DNA from: Lepturacanthus savala
Lineage: Eukaryota > Chordata > Actinopteri > Scombriformes > Trichiuridae
NCBI GenBank assembly: GCA_030544235.1
Contig: CM060464.1
Span: forward strand, 23,427,152-23,491,151
DNA length: 64,000 nucleotides
Direction: 5' to 3'
The position numbers were made by a program, and so were the translations under genes. Each line of letters starts with the position of its first letter. Within the stretch, counting starts at the first letter, position 1. Below the pieces are notes generated by a model. The model saw only the letters and a program-made list of their open reading frames with translations. It did not search any database and was not told the origin of the DNA. Positions 33,801-47,380 of this stretch are shown in pieces.

Positions 33801-35047
33801 CGCAAAGTCTGAGCCTGAGGGTTAAAACACACAGGTGGATGCGTCGTACTCTTTCCCTGTATATATGCATGTGTGTACATACCCTGGCCCTTATAGTTGC
33901 ACCATTCTTCCACTTTGTATAGCATGTGTGTGTGTGTTTGTGTGTGATTGTTGTTGTTGTTCTCTTCCTTGCTCTCTCACAACAGAAAAAAATATATATA
34001 AATGTGCTTTTTCATGACCACCCCCCCAGTTTTGGGAGTGGGGTGATCATGTGACTTTGGTTTCATCCAAAACCAAACAGGACAACCTACTCTATGTATA
34101 TATCCCTCGTTTTTCTTGCCTTAGTCTCAGAACTGAAGTAGCCCCTTGGATAATAAGCAAAACATCTTCAAACAAGCTAAGAAATCCATTTTCTTTTTTT
34201 TCTACAACTTTACAAGAATTCCTACACAGCGTAGATGTCCATATTAACAAATATTTGAACGTAAACAAGCATGTGAAAACAAGTTTGTCAAACTAGAGCA
34301 CTTAGAGAATACCAAGGATAACAACAAAATGATTTTTGTGGCTGCTTTGTTGTGTTACTGTGCAACTTTGAATTGAACAAATAGTGTGACTTAAAATTGG
34401 ATTCGCCTGTCGCACAAACATAACAACATGTTTTATGAACCACACTGCTGCCAGCTGGCATAAAACAAAAGGTAAAGCTCTTCTGTATGCCGAACTGGTT
34501 ATCATAGTTTGCCACATGTTTTAAAACTGGTCAAATTATAGTCAATTTAGCTTCTGGCTGAGACAGCACCCCCCCTCCCAAACCAGAACTTCCTCCTTCC
34601 TTTTTTAACTTCACATAGCATTTTAATGTTAGAAATATTATTTATTTTTTTTGGATTAGATTAGATTCCAGTGAGATATTATTGACTTTATATAGTGAAT
34701 TTTCTGATGTTTACAACAGAAAATTTGCTGTTCTTGACCTGTTTAATAGGCATGTAAATCAATTAGAATCCTGTGTAGGTGTAGCCATCCATTTAGGAAT
34801 TGAATTTTTAATTAATTTAATTACAGCATTATTCATTGGGAGGGAATAAATCCTGTAGATCAGAGCACTGAAAATAAAACAAGTGCTAAGATCACAACTG
34901 CCAATAATATATCAAAAGGGAGAATGAGACAATCCTTTGAGACTTTAAAATAGGGCGAACCGCCCCTCCCTTTTAGTTGAAATATCTCCAACAGAAACTT
35001 TTGCTGGGCGACACAGTATCTGACTGTCACCTGAATGTAATCATTTC
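33801..35047. other. Non-coding DNA
   Basis: Short TG and T runs; no recognised gene or element. Confidence 0.5.
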
Positions 35048-35381
35048 TTAAAGGTATAGTTCAGTATTTTGGCTATTAAGCTCTATTTCCTATGTTCTTA
35101 GCATGTATCTGAATTGAATGAAGACCATAATTTAACCAATTCCTCCAGTGTTGAGCTTCCCAAACAAATCTAGTTCCAATTTCAATATTTGGTTGGCAAG
35201 TCATCTACAGTTTGTAGGACAACATATTAACATCAAGTAAGATTAAACCGTGATCTTCCCATTGGTGCTTTCAGTTTGGGAAAAAGCTACTGAAAATCTG
35301 CCCTGTGAAATTCCATTATATTGAAAATCCAGAATTTGGAAATCAGTACAAAATGTCCAAAATACTGAACTATCCCTTTAA
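35048..35381. mobile_element. TTAA-flanked MITE, family B, complete copy
   Basis: The left end TTAAAGGTATAGTTCAGTAT and the right end (reverse complement TTAAAGGGATAGTTCAGTAT) form a nearly perfect terminal inverted repeat of about 25 bp with TTAA at both edges. It is 334 bp long with no coding capacity. TTAA targets are used by piggyBac and Kolobok elements; which of these moved it is an inference. Confidence 0.8.
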
Positions 35382-36471
35382 GTAAAGTGTAGATACCAGG
35401 AAGAAAAAAAAAGTAAGTAATGTAACATTATTTTACTTACCACCCCTATTTGTGTATCTTTTTATACAGGGAACTGCTTTTTTTTTTACCTCAATGTATA
35501 GTAATTTATGTAAATGAAAACATAGTAAAGCACTGCATCATATGTATTTATTTGAATTGCAGTTAGTTTTAGAAACATATCCACACATATTGGCTATGAC
35601 TCTACATTTGCATGTCAAATATATGAGTGACCATTGGCCTTTTTGAAGGTATGCGCTTTCTGACTACCCTTATAATGAATCTAAACCATATGAAATGTGC
35701 TGTAGAAATATACTTGACTTAAAAAGAGGTAGGCAGTGGCTGCCAGAGTGGGTACAAATCATGGCATTTTAGCCTTTCATGTGTCCCTTGAATGAATTTC
35801 TGGTAGTATTATCCATAGGGGGCACACAAGGAACAGCCTAACTCATCCCAATGGCCCCGGTGGTGGCAGCAGTTCTGGCTTTTATTCTGACCAAAATGTG
35901 CTTCATCAGCTCCACAAAGGAGAAGAGCAGATGAAGACAGCCACCTCTGTGATGTGCCTCACTGCCAAGTGTGCAAGGTTGGAGCCAAGCTTTTGAAATC
36001 ACTGGGAGACGCTCTATTGTCACAGTGCTTTGGCATCTTTCTTTTTATGCTAGCTTTGCCTTCATGTAGTGTTTGTGTTGTGTTCTCAAAGCACTGGCTC
36101 CCCCTCACATTCTCTTTGAAGCCACCACAAAACATATTCCACCACACACATACAATTCGTGGTTGGTTTAAGCTCTAAAATGTTTGTTGTGGGTTACATG
36201 ATTATTACCACCATTTTAATATTATACTTCCATTATATGTTTTGCATGTGCACATTTTATACCACATGTTCAATGTTTATGTGGACAGCCACATATGTGT
36301 GGTGGAAAGTAACATTTACTCATGAGCAGTTTTGAGTATTTCCATCTGATGATATTTCCACTTCACTAAACTTGTGGAAATATTGTATTTTCTACACAAC
36401 TACATCCTCAACTTGATTTATTCTTAATTTCCTATATATTTGCAATGCATCTTTTTTGAAGGCAGTGTTAT
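35382..36471. other. Non-coding DNA
   Basis: A and T runs; no recognised gene. The short frames at 35838-36178 lie on both strands and lack domains. Confidence 0.45.
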
Positions 36472-36484
36472 TACTATTAATCTA

Positions 36485-36840
36485 ATTTTCTATACCTGCT
36501 TATTCCTCATTAGGGTCACAGGGGTCTGCTGGAGCCTATCCCAGCACATTAAGGCGAGAGGCAGGGATACACCCCAGATGGTCGCCAGCCTGTCGTGGGG
36601 CATACACACAATTCACTCACACACTCACACCTATGGGCAATTTAGAGTCTCCAATTAACCTCAGCATGTTCTTGGACTGTGGGAGGAAGCCGGAGTACCC
36701 GGTGAAAACCCACAGAGACATGGGGAGAACATGCAAACTCCACACAGAAAGGTCCCAGACCCAGGACCAAGGAGGTCTTGAACTTGCGACCTTCTTGCTG
36801 TGAGGCAACAGCGCTAACCCCTGCTCCACCATGTCGCCCT
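36485..36840 (-). mobile_element. tRNA-headed SINE, copy 2 (longest)
   Basis: Minus-strand copy of the SINE at 5796-6052 and the most complete member here (about 356 bp). The pol III boxes lie near the right edge; on the minus strand it starts GGGCGACATGGTGGAGCAGG. It is flanked by a perfect 12-bp target duplication, ACTATTAATCTA (36473-36484 and 36841-36852). Open frames in this interval are chance frames of the repeat. Confidence 0.85.
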
Positions 36841-36852
36841 ACTATTAATCTA

Positions 36853-37284
36853 TCCAAAGAATTTAAAATTGTCTCAAGCTTGATAAACTAAAACATTAAA
36901 TGCTCTTACATGCATTATAAAACAAGTTATATAATGAACAATGATAATAAAACAATCTGCATAATTTCAATTCAGTTTGTTTCAATTCATACTTGTTAGT
37001 GAATATCTTTTTGAAGAGACTATTTGTATTAATTTGTATTATTAGTAAAGGATCTGAATATTTTATTGTTGATGTTTTGAATTTAGATTACGTTTAGTTT
37101 CACACCAAACATGTTATTGCATTCAGAAGACTATTAATCTCATTAATATTAATGAGCCTCTTTTCTGATTGGGTGATTTCAATGGCTGTGAATGGGTTGT
37201 TGGGAGGGTGGGGGTCTGGTGACAGAATATTTGTGACATCACAACTTCACAGAACTCCTGTTAGATTGTTTTAAGGCACAGCTT
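36853..37284. other. Non-coding DNA with a family A MITE fragment
   Basis: The fragment at about 37146-37225 is described under the family A copies. Otherwise AT-rich. Confidence 0.4.
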
Positions 37285-38305
37285 CTGAGGTCATTTCACA
37301 CTGTCATTGTTTGGTCTTTATTTGTGAAAGCTCATACAAACTCTGGTGTGGAACAAACACTGGAATAAACACAGGACTAAATGTATGTATGTTTCATATT
37401 TGTTTATATTTAAAACCCAGCATTAGTACGGATGGAGAGATTGCTCTGATCCGCTGGTGTTTCTCTCTTACTGTCTCCGCCTCAGCTGAGGAAATAGGAT
37501 ACTCACTGTTGAGCCGCGTGTCAGGAGCTTATTAGAATATATTGCTTTTATATAGGCAACAACACCAACAACTCAACATCTCTTATCAGTGTCCATCTTT
37601 TCCTCTGGTGCTGTTTGTATGTCATCAGTGCATGTAAGGCAGCTCTGCCTCGCTGCCTTACACAGTGGTTGTATTGCATGGTTTGCTGAGCCGTGTGCAG
37701 CTAATAAATAAAGAAAACAAACATCCTCCCAACAGCTAACCTCACATGTTGCTCCATGTTTACTGAATCCAGCAGATCTGCCAGTCGGTTAAATGCTGCT
37801 TTTCTGACTTGCTGTTTAGGCATTGATGTCTAATTCTTGGAGTATTGGCATTAACATTATTTTTTCAAACACTCTGAAAAAAATAGTCCTAAGCCTATTA
37901 TACTTTGTGCTCCCTTATATCATAACATGTTTGGGGAAATGTCTTAACTGAGAGACGTGAGAAAGTCCTACCTACCGATCTATCTATGTATCTGTTGCAT
38001 TCAGCACCACGGGCAGCTGACATGCCAAGGAAGACTCTCATAACTTTCCAAAAAAATGATAAAAAAAAGATGACGTGTCAGAAACAAATATAAACATGTC
38101 GTATAAAGGGATGTTGGAATAGCCAGCGTATTGCCTGCCAGTTGGAGTTACAAGCAACTGTTGTGACGTTGACCATGGACACTCAGAAGGTTTAAATGTG
38201 GTTGGTGCAAGTTTGGTGTGGTTTTTGAACTAGCAGTGTGAAAGCAGAACCAACACAAGTGATAAATGCGCCACTGTCCACTTGGTTAGGTGTAAAAGCG
38301 ACCTT
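37285..38305 (+). mobile_element. DNA-transposon-like repeat, diverged copy 3
   Basis: The left part 'gaggtcatttcacactgtcattgtttggtc', GATCCGCTGGTGTTTC and 'actcaacatctc' correspond to the 14.7-15.5 kb copy. The part 'ttggaatagcc' near 38115 corresponds to its end. The right edge (reverse complement AAGGTCGCTTTTACACC, about 38303) resembles the left edge, which suggests terminal inverted repeats of a non-autonomous DNA transposon. A perfect 11-bp hairpin (37633-37662) lies inside. Confidence 0.45.
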
Positions 38306-39417
38306 AATATGTACAAGTATCTGACATTTTGAGTTCACATGTAAGGCGTATTTATTGTAGGAGTCAAATTATTCAAGGATGAACATTGTACACTACCAAC
38401 CATTAATCAGTGTTAGTCAGATTTGTGTGCATTGCCAGTCATGGTGACCGTGTGGTCACAGCTATGAGCACACAGAGATATGAACACACGGGGGAGGTGT
38501 GTATTTGTTAGTATCACAGTGTTAAACACATTCAGTACCAAACAGATTTCCTGTTGAAATTAGGCAACAGTTGTTTATGAGAATGTACTGAAAATCCATT
38601 GATCATGCATGCTGCTGCTCCACCATCTCTCCCTCTCTCTCATTACTCTCCTCACCCCTATCAGACCAGCTTCTCTTCCCTCCCATTTGCTTAAAGCTTT
38701 GAATAAATGAACAGATTAATAAAATGAAAACACACTGAATCCTCCAGCACTTAATTGAAAACCTTCTCCTCCTCCACTCTAATTAATGAACTAAAACAGT
38801 CGATCTGTTTATGAAATGGTAACTTGTAGGTAACATTTCTTTTTTCTGTTTAACTGATGGAAATAACAGGCAAAATATCTTATTATGGTTAAGTTATTAA
38901 TTATAATGGCGCCTTGCCTGCATTGGAGCAGGGTGGGAATTTCTTTCTTTCATCCAAATGTTGATAGCAGTTGCAACAGATGTCATGATAATGTGGCAGA
39001 TTTGACACATATGTGTTTTGCCATTTGTTAACAAGGTACTGGTCTGACAAATTTGATGTACTATCTGAAGTCATTGGGGTTATTTTACAGCCTTGTGCTA
39101 TGATTGCTTTTGTTATTGTACCAAATGAGGAACAAGCATGACAAAGAAGCAGCTCAGCATTATATCATTTATCTCTCTAGCATATACTGGAATATTTTTC
39201 TCTATTGGAAATCAAAATTCTCACCCGCTGCAGCACAATGACTGAAAGCTGTGCTATTTTTACATATGGAGATGATCAAACTCACAATAAGCGGCTCAGA
39301 TAAATTCCAGTTAGTATGAGAACCTCTGACATACTCCGATAAGCTTCAAGTTCTCTCCAACACATTGTGAGACAAAATGATTTCTTGTCAGAACAGCAAT
39401 GTTATTTTTGAGTAATG
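38306..39417. other. Non-coding DNA
   Basis: Moderately complex, AT-rich; no recognised features. Confidence 0.45.
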
Positions 39418-40025
39418 AAAATTCTCTAATGTATGGACCAGGCTTTTATTTACTTAAACGCATTGAGGCTCAGGCATTTATTGGAATAAGGCAACAATTA
39501 GAGACAGGCCTCTATTTGAACAAAATAGATTACCAGTAGATAAAAAAAAAATACATTTTATATGTATTTGCACCTATCAAAATGAGGTTCATTTATAGAA
39601 AAAGTACCGTTACATTATGGTATACATAAATTACATTAACAATAGATAACTTACTGGTTTATACATCTTACTGCTCCAAAGTTTAACCATCCTTTAAAAA
39701 ATCCCCCAATTCAGTTTAATCCTCCTTATCCTTAGTTTCCTCCTCATCTTCATATCTCCCTGTAATCTCCTCAATATCCACGCCAGCCTCTACAAGAAGC
39801 TCTGCAGCTGCTAAGGTTAAAAAAAACAAAAAAAAAACAAACAAAAAAAAAAAAAAAACAGCGTTTTGCCATTTGTGGCACATTTGCGCTTGTCGGTCAC
39901 CATACATATCACATGTCCAGGCCACTGTACTCATGGCTTGATATTATAGGTGCACTGGTGGTTTTCTAAGGAGCTGTGGCCTTTAGAGATCCGGCTGCTG
40001 CAGCCTGTATTAGAGAATTTACGGT
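39418..40025 (-). mobile_element. DNA-transposon remnant with short inverted ends
   Basis: AAATTCTCTAAT at the left (about 39419) recurs inverted at the right as ATTAGAGAATTT (about 40009-40020), followed by ACGG. On the minus strand 39719-39813 encodes LAAAELLVEAGVDIEEITGR followed by an acidic tail and a stop. This could be the C-terminus of a transposase, but the family is not recognised. An A run interrupts it at 39822-39858. Confidence 0.4.
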
Positions 40026-42615
40026 AATCTATACGCGTTCATCATGCACACATTACGCATACATCACAGTACATTGTTGTATGCCTTGATAGTTCTCACT
40101 TCCTTTCTAATGTTAACTTTAGATGGTGTCTTATTTCATACACATTTTACCATATGCATTTGCAGGTTCTGCACATCACCAAAGGCCCACTACTAATCTG
40201 GTCAATCTATCACATCAAATTTACCCCATATAACCAATAACAATCAAAATTCAGACAATGAAAGAAATTCAGTGATCGAAATTGATACTCTTCAATCCAT
40301 GATAGTGTCTGTATTCAATAAGTGAAGGACAACAATGTTGAGTGTGAGTCACAATATGCTTGGCGAAGGTCTGCGCTCTGAGTGCTTTTCTAGTTTCAAT
40401 ATTCAAATCTGCTATGGGAATTATTTTTTGAAAATATGCCTGCCCCTTTGTTGAGAAAATAGGCTTTAGCTGTGTATATGTGCTCAGTAGTGGGCGATTC
40501 ATTATCTGAGGTGTGTTTTGTTGTGTGTGCGTGTTCTTGGTGGGTGTGTTAGCCATCTCATTAGCTGATAGAGCTAATATCTGCATGGTGTTTCCAGCCA
40601 GATTATCCCCATGTTTGCTGTGGGGTGTCATTTGTTGAGGTAGCGGTTTACAACATGTACGTACCTTCACAAAACTTACACATAGCCCCCTGTGCAATGA
40701 AACTCATTGACTGTATTACAGGCCTTATGGTTTGCACTCCATTAAAAGTTTATACAGTTGACTTATGGTGTCCTGAATCTACAGCTCGAGCTGCGAGAAA
40801 AAGAAAACATCACTTGTACCAACAGCACTGTAAATAACACAGGAGCAATCACACGCAGTGTGTGTGAGCTCAGTGTGAGTCCTCATGAGAACATATATTT
40901 TTGCTAACAGAAAGATTCCTGCAGCTAAAATGTGCCGACTACAGAGAGATAGACAAAAGAAAGAGAACAGCAACAGGTTCTAAAAACATTTTTGTGGCTT
41001 TTAGGAGGCCTTTCGGTTTGCTGTCCTCCAAGCCACATTCGATCTCGGAAAAAGAGATTCTAACCTTCCTTCACATGGTAAAATAATATTGATTGAATGA
41101 GTTCATTTTGGATCGTGCAGAATTCCATTTCTTAGCACTGAGGCAAATCCTTGTCCTTCAAAGAATAGCTACTCTTCTGAAATCTCAGCCACAAATCATG
41201 TGGAGTGTATAAAGTGTGATCCTAGTAAATATAATCAAAAGTACTTTCTTTTTTTTTTTTTTTTTTCCAAATCATAGCTGAGAGGAACTCAATTTTATAC
41301 AGCGCTCCAATCAAAAGAGAGACTCTGCTACAAAGGAGCCGGCTCTGCAGAGTTTGGAGATTTGTCACTCAGGAACAATATGGCAACTGTGAGCTGGTTT
41401 GAATGGATGAGTAGGAAGTGGGTACTCAGGGTCATACATTATGCAGCATTGAAAGAGAGAAGTTCCTATGATGTCAAACTCTCTGCTTCATGAAGATATG
41501 AAAGAAATATTACACAGGGGTTCAGGGTATTTGACACTAAAGATCAATTTAAAGGAAATTTTCCATTTTCCCCAACTTGGAAGTTAAACTATTATCCAAA
41601 AACTAAACATCACTGCTTTTAAATAGACTTAATTTGCTATACTTTCCGTGTGTATGTGTGTGTAGTTTGAAGACATACCTTCATTTTCAGTTTGCATAAT
41701 CTGGATAAAGCTTTTTTTTTGTTTTGAACTTGTCAGAAATGCCAAACATTCATTGATTTTAGTCTTAGAAACTGTCTGCTTTCTTCATTCAGGTGATAGT
41801 TGTTACTTGACAGTTGGTGTTAGACTGTCAGACAAAACAAAACATTGATTTTTGATTGGTAAAAATAATTGGCAGATAAGGCCAAATAAATTGGATTCAT
41901 CTTTTGGTTTTTCCGACAGGGGAGGCTGACCTTTTCAGAAAAACAACACCGTATTTCAAATCATAGATTTATTTTCGAGCTGGATGGAAGAGAGCAGGCG
42001 ATTCATTATCAGGGTCCAAATGCTGAAATCATGTTTCTGGGCTAATGGAGACATATTTTGAATCATGGATGTTTGTTACACTAATAAATATTTATTGATC
42101 ATTTTACACATGGTTCTTTTGTAATGATTGTGTAGGGGAAAGTGTCTTTTGGGGCCAGTAGACATCATGTTCTGGGTTGTGATTCCCAATCACAATGTAC
42201 CTTAATAATTTGTAAGCAATACTAACTACTGTAGTTTCCCAGACATTATTTCAGTGGCTGCTGTTAATGCACAGTATGCAATTTTCTGTCACTAGGAGTC
42301 TATAAATTAAAACACTAACAAAAGGTTAATGACATCATAAAGTAGCATCTTCATTGTTGTGTGGTCAGCTTCTCTCAGTTAGGATTCCTTCAGTGTTCAC
42401 CTTTCAATGGGTTATTACTGGAAGCCATATTATTTTCAGAGGTCTCTCTCTCTCCATGACAAACAGACCATGTGATTAAAACCATTAAAACACAGAATAA
42501 AGTAGTTTCACATTAAAAATCTATGTTTCTTTGAGCTAATGCTAACATTTGCCAGGTTGTTCTCTTAATTAAAAATTCTTTAAACCGGTGAAGATAGTTA
42601 AAAAGTGACCCAGAT
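40026..42615. other. Non-coding DNA
   Basis: The 142-codon minus frame 40269-40697 has no recognised motif. A T run lies near 41250-41268. No repeat element was identified with confidence. Confidence 0.4.
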
Positions 42616-42620
42616 GTACA

Positions 42621-43452
42621 AGGCAAGGCAAGGCAAGGCAAGTTTATTTGTATAGCACATTTCAACAACAAGGTAATTCAAAGTGCTTTACATAAAACAT
42701 TAAAAGCATCAAGATACAATTTAAGACAGTTGATTAAAACAATTTAAAACAGTTGATTAAAATAAAAAAATAGATATAATATAAAATGAAAATAAGAAAT
42801 AAAAATTAAGAATTAAAATGTATAACTTTGAAATTAAAACAAAGAACAAGTTACAGTACAGTGCAGAGTAATTAAGAATGATATTAGCAGTAGGCAGCAT
42901 TGAACAGAAAAGTCTTCAGCTGTGATTTAAAAGCAGTGAGAGTTGCGGCAGACCTGCAGGTCTCTGGGAGTTTGTTCCAGATCTGTGGGGCATAGAAACT
43001 GAACGCTGCTTCTCCATGTTTAGTTCTGACTCTAGGAACAGAGAGCAGACCTGATCCAGATGATCTAAGAGGTCTGGATGGTTCATAAGGGATCAGCAGA
43101 TCTGCAATATACCTAGGCCCTAGACCATTCAGGGCTTTATAAACCAGTAAGAGTATTTTAAAGTGAATTCTTTGGCAGACAGGAAGCCAGTGCAAGGACC
43201 TTAGAACTGGACTGATATGGTCTACTTTTTTAGTCCTAGTCAGGACTCGAGCGGCAGCATTTTGAATCAGCTGCAGCTGTCTGATTGACTTTTTAGAGAA
43301 GCCTGTAAAGACCCCGTTGCAGTAGTCTAGTCTACTGAAGATAAAAGCATGGACAAGCTTTTCCAAATCTTGCTGAGACATAAGACCTTTAATCCTTGAT
43401 ATATTCTTCAGGTGGTAGTAGGCTGGTAGTAGTCTTCAGGTGGTAGTAGGCT
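42621..43452 (-). mobile_element. L2/CR1-type LINE 3' end, copy 1
   Basis: A 5'-truncated non-LTR retrotransposon. On the minus strand it runs from the RT C-terminal region through a short 3' untranslated region to the typical fish L2 end (TTGAATTACCTTGTTGTTGA...) and a pentamer tail, seen as (AGGCA)4 at 42621-42640 on the plus strand. At its 5' junction a 19-bp unit, CTTCAGGTGGTAGTAGGCT, is present twice (43406-43424 and 43434-43452). Copy 2 at 62652-63320 is nearly the same over its length. Confidence 0.85.
42884..43381 (-). pseudogene. LINE ORF2 C-terminal fragment (after RT palm), copy 1
   Basis: An open stretch of 165 codons with no authentic start, because the upstream endonuclease and RT core are missing. 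Diagnostic blocks of L2/CR1-type LINEs follow in order: FIFSRLDYCNGVF, LQLIQNAAARVLTRTKK, SPVLRSLHWLPVCQRI, FKILLLVYKALNGLGPRYI, RTKHGEAAFSFYAPQIWN and FKSQLKTFLF. The frame ends at the natural stop before the 3' untranslated region. It is an uninterrupted frame and so relatively young, but it cannot act as a retrotransposase. Confidence 0.88.
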
Positions 43453-45645
43453 CTTTTTTTTCTACAAAAAGAAATTGAAAAAATATGGATAATAATTTTA
43501 ATTTTGCTTCTGCAAAATCAACACTCTGACACATTAGATGATATTTAAAGGCAGCTATGTCCCTTGTTTAAATAAATTAAGATCTAAAACCATGGATTGG
43601 ATCTAACAATCTAACACATTTGCAATAATGAAATTATTCAACTCAACAAAATATAATATTTAACATAGGTTTGATTAATTAGACATTTTAATCTATAAAA
43701 ATGTAATATAACGTCAGGAATCCACTGGCTGCGATTGCGGTACAACTCTATGTTGATCAACTACAGCAACTCCACTGTCTGTGGGAGCCAGCTCCTCTCT
43801 AGTTTTTCAAAGCTGGTCCATTTTTGTCTCGTGTTGTACTGCAACGCAGCCTCCCGAAATGTAGAAAACTGTTATAAAACAACTGTATAAATCACACGTG
43901 AGTGCAACGTTTAATAAGTTATCAAATTAACATTAGGTCTATTCATGTAGGAAAAGCAGAATTTTTGAAAAATATTAAAGTGGGATGCTTGAAAAATAAT
44001 GTTAATGCAGCTACTCGGCGGATGTCAGAATAACAGCATGTAACCCCCTGGTATAGGTGACAATTGTAAGAGAGCAGCTGTCTGTCACTGCTATGCTGAA
44101 AGTACATTAATAAATCAATGACAGGCAAATTGATTATCTCGCTTATCTATAGGTTTATGAATTAAGTTTTATTGGTCTCGTTAATCAGCATAATCATTGC
44201 AGAAGACAAAGTTATGCCTACAAAATAGCATCTGTTGACCTATTCAAGAGACAATATGAGATATTTTGATAGTTTCAGTACATGTGGGTATAAAGAGCAT
44301 CAATCAGGATATATAAATTGCCTTAATCTGTGAAAAAAGAATATAGGCCTTATATTAGTGAATTATTTTGATTGGGTGGATTATTTAACTACAAATATAG
44401 AGCACTTGAAGGAATATGAAGACATTTCCAGCTTGTGGTGCTGCAAAAAAAATTAAAAAAATATGGCCCAACACTTCATTTAGATATTAACGAAAATAAC
44501 ATCCACAGAGGCTGGGTTTGCTGAATAAAAGAATAAATGACAGGAAAACATGCTATACAACAAGATCCCAAAGATAGTTGAGACAGTTTTTGGCATCCCC
44601 TGTTACTAATTCCCAGCTGTCAAATTAGTCGAATTGGTGAATTATTCTCATATAATAACCTGTGGGTAGTCACACGTATGAAACACCAACAAGTAAAAAT
44701 GTCCACTAGTTAGTCTCAATTAATCTATCAATTGTGTTAAACCTGTGCAATATAGTAGCAGAGTAGAGGTTACTGTGGCCTAACCACACAGTCTGAAAAG
44801 CCATATCATGAGTTTCCTCCTCTACAAACCATCTTATTTAAATCGTATGAAACAGAAATCAAAAATCAAATGTCATGAATTGTTTGCGTCACGCAGAATT
44901 TTTACAGGCATTTTTTCAAACAGACAGATCTGACTTCTCCACTGAGTGACCAGCTGTCTTATTAGCACGAGATGCATTGCGACTTTACCTTAGTCAGAGG
45001 CTGCAGCACATTATGGTGGCCATCTGTGAGCCAACTCCGCTAGCTCTCATCTGAGAGCCTGTTTTGTGTGGGTGCACTCGTCTGTTTTTTTTTTTTTTTG
45101 TGCTTTTCATGTTGCACGCCGCAGCAAGGCAATATTTTTCTGTGCTTTTAACATTTGGACAGCCTACGTTTAAAGTGCTGTTTAACCTTTCAAAATGCTG
45201 CCGAGGCTCCGAGCAGCATTTGAATAATACTGTCTCTGCCAACACTTTAGGCAGAGGCTGGTAGGCAGTCGACGGTATACGGCTTCCTACATCAAAAAAA
45301 AAGAAGAAGCAGCATCTATATTTAGGGTTCAAGGAAAACCTGTATATTTATTTTTAAAACAAATGTTTATTATTCCTTTTTATCATCCGGGGCTCTTGAA
45401 AAACATGTCAGTTCCAATCCTTCAGTCTCTCCCTTATGTTTCCCTCCATGGTAAAAAACTCATAAGAGATATTTAAACTGTAAAAAGGGTGTTTAAGAGG
45501 AGGTGGATGAAGATAAACTTTAGGCCCTGTGTAATTTCAATCTCAGCCATTCCCCCGGGGCCTTCCTTTACCGCCTTTAAGAGAATACAAATCACTTCAA
45601 TTATTCAAACCTCCAGAGAACTCGCAGGAATAAAACACAAACCAA

Positions 45646-45685
<40 letters not shown>

Positions 45686-47378
45686 TACATGCATTAATTG
45701 CACGTTTCAAAGACAGTGAGGAAGATGCTGCTTGCCGAGAATAAAGCACAACTTCCCTGTGTGTCTTTGTATTAGGCTGAGTGGTGTTGTGTATATACCT
45801 TACCAACCATGGAGTAAAACGCCCACACAAGTAAACAAAGCAACTCCCTTGATATGTTGGAGTGAAGCGTTCTTTTTTTTTTTCTCCCTGCCTTTTGTCA
45901 TCCTTCACCTGATCTGAGATGCTTTAGTCATATCGTACTCAGGGATGGCTGCAGCTTTCGTAGGAGGTTGATGTTCACCCGTCAAAGCAATTCGCGGAAT
46001 CAAGAAAATAGTGACACACTTTTTTTTTTTTTGTTTTTGGATCAGCGCACCCTGGACGTGGCAGCAGTGACGAGCCGGTGAAAAAATATTGACCCCGAGC
46101 AGAGGACTGAGAATGACCACTGCTGGGATTTTTCTGCTCTCAGTGTGGACGACACAGGCTATGGAATATTATCACTCAACTCAATTTACTAGGAAAAAAG
46201 AAAAAAAAAAAGGATGAGACCATATGTGTGTGTTTTGAGCTTTACAATGCAATAGTTTACAGGTAAAAGTTGATAATTTTTCAAAATAAACTTGCCATCT
46301 AATTTACTTAGAGAACTTTCTAAGGCTGCATCGAAAGGTAAATTACTATCTGCCGTCATGTTGAATCCACAGTTATGAACAAAGTAGCTTCTGTGTTTCA
46401 TCATCATCTTGCGGCACCCTCCTCCATTCTGTGATTGGCTCCCGAGATGATGGGCGGATAGTGAAACACGGCCATCAAAACTTCCCAGATTCTGTGTTGA
46501 CACGTTAAGATGTTAAGAAAAAGGCCTATTACTATCACAGAAAATTAACAATGTATGAGGTGGTGAAAACAACCATTGGGCCACATTTACTAAGAACATG
46601 GTTTTCAAAAATGCACATTGGTTTGTGGACACAATTTAACCCAAAGATATGATAAAAGAGAATGAGAGAAAGACATCCTGATCTTGATATGAATGTAAAT
46701 ACTGAAGTAAATGCAGACTTAAAGGTCTAAACAAAGAAAGTATAGTTGGTTGCAGTCTGTGTCCATTCATGATCATATGAAGAAAGACTGACTAATAACA
46801 TATATTAAGGCTCTATACAAAAGCCTGAAAGCTAATGAAATTATTTTATTTTTGTGTCTAATTAGTCAAATTAGCATATGAATGAATGTTTTTTTTTTTT
46901 CATGATGCAATTACAATGATCCACATGACCAGCAATAATGTAAGTCTATATCTAATGCATGTTTCTTTTCCCCACTACAAATGTTCTTGTGTCTCTCCTT
47001 ATTTGACTAATTCCAAAGAAGATTGTCCTTCATATGAATAAAGAAACAGTGTATGCACATTACTTGATTTTGAATGTGTAAGTGTGATATCTCTACTGTG
47101 GTTCCACTGATTATGAAGCAATTAAGGGTAAAACATGTAAGGGTACAAGGAATGAATGGAAAAAAAACGTACAAGGAAAAAATATTTAAGTATTTATAGC
47201 TTGGGCAACTTCATTGGTTCAATCCCTGTATGTTCAAACAGTTCTTATATTTGATTGAAACCAAACATGAAAATTGAAAATACCATGTTTTGGTCATGTG
47301 TTGGCTTTGCACATAGAGTCTGGCTACTCTCTCTTGACAAGTGTTAATTCACTTGAGGATGGGTTCTCTGTTAAAGTT
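43453..47378. other. Non-coding DNA, partly more complex
   Basis: Poly-T or poly-A runs lie at 45088-45102, 45871-45883, 46021-46032 and 46198-46210. (TA)n spans 45652-45680. Sub-regions 45100-45270 and 45520-46130 are richer in CpG and not visibly repetitive; they are candidates for conserved non-coding or exonic sequence but carry no identifiable product. Confidence 0.4.
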
Positions 47379-47380
47379 TA

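Noticed and set aside
40269..40697. 142-codon minus-strand frame
   Set aside because: No motif, no homology that I recognise and no splice or promoter context.
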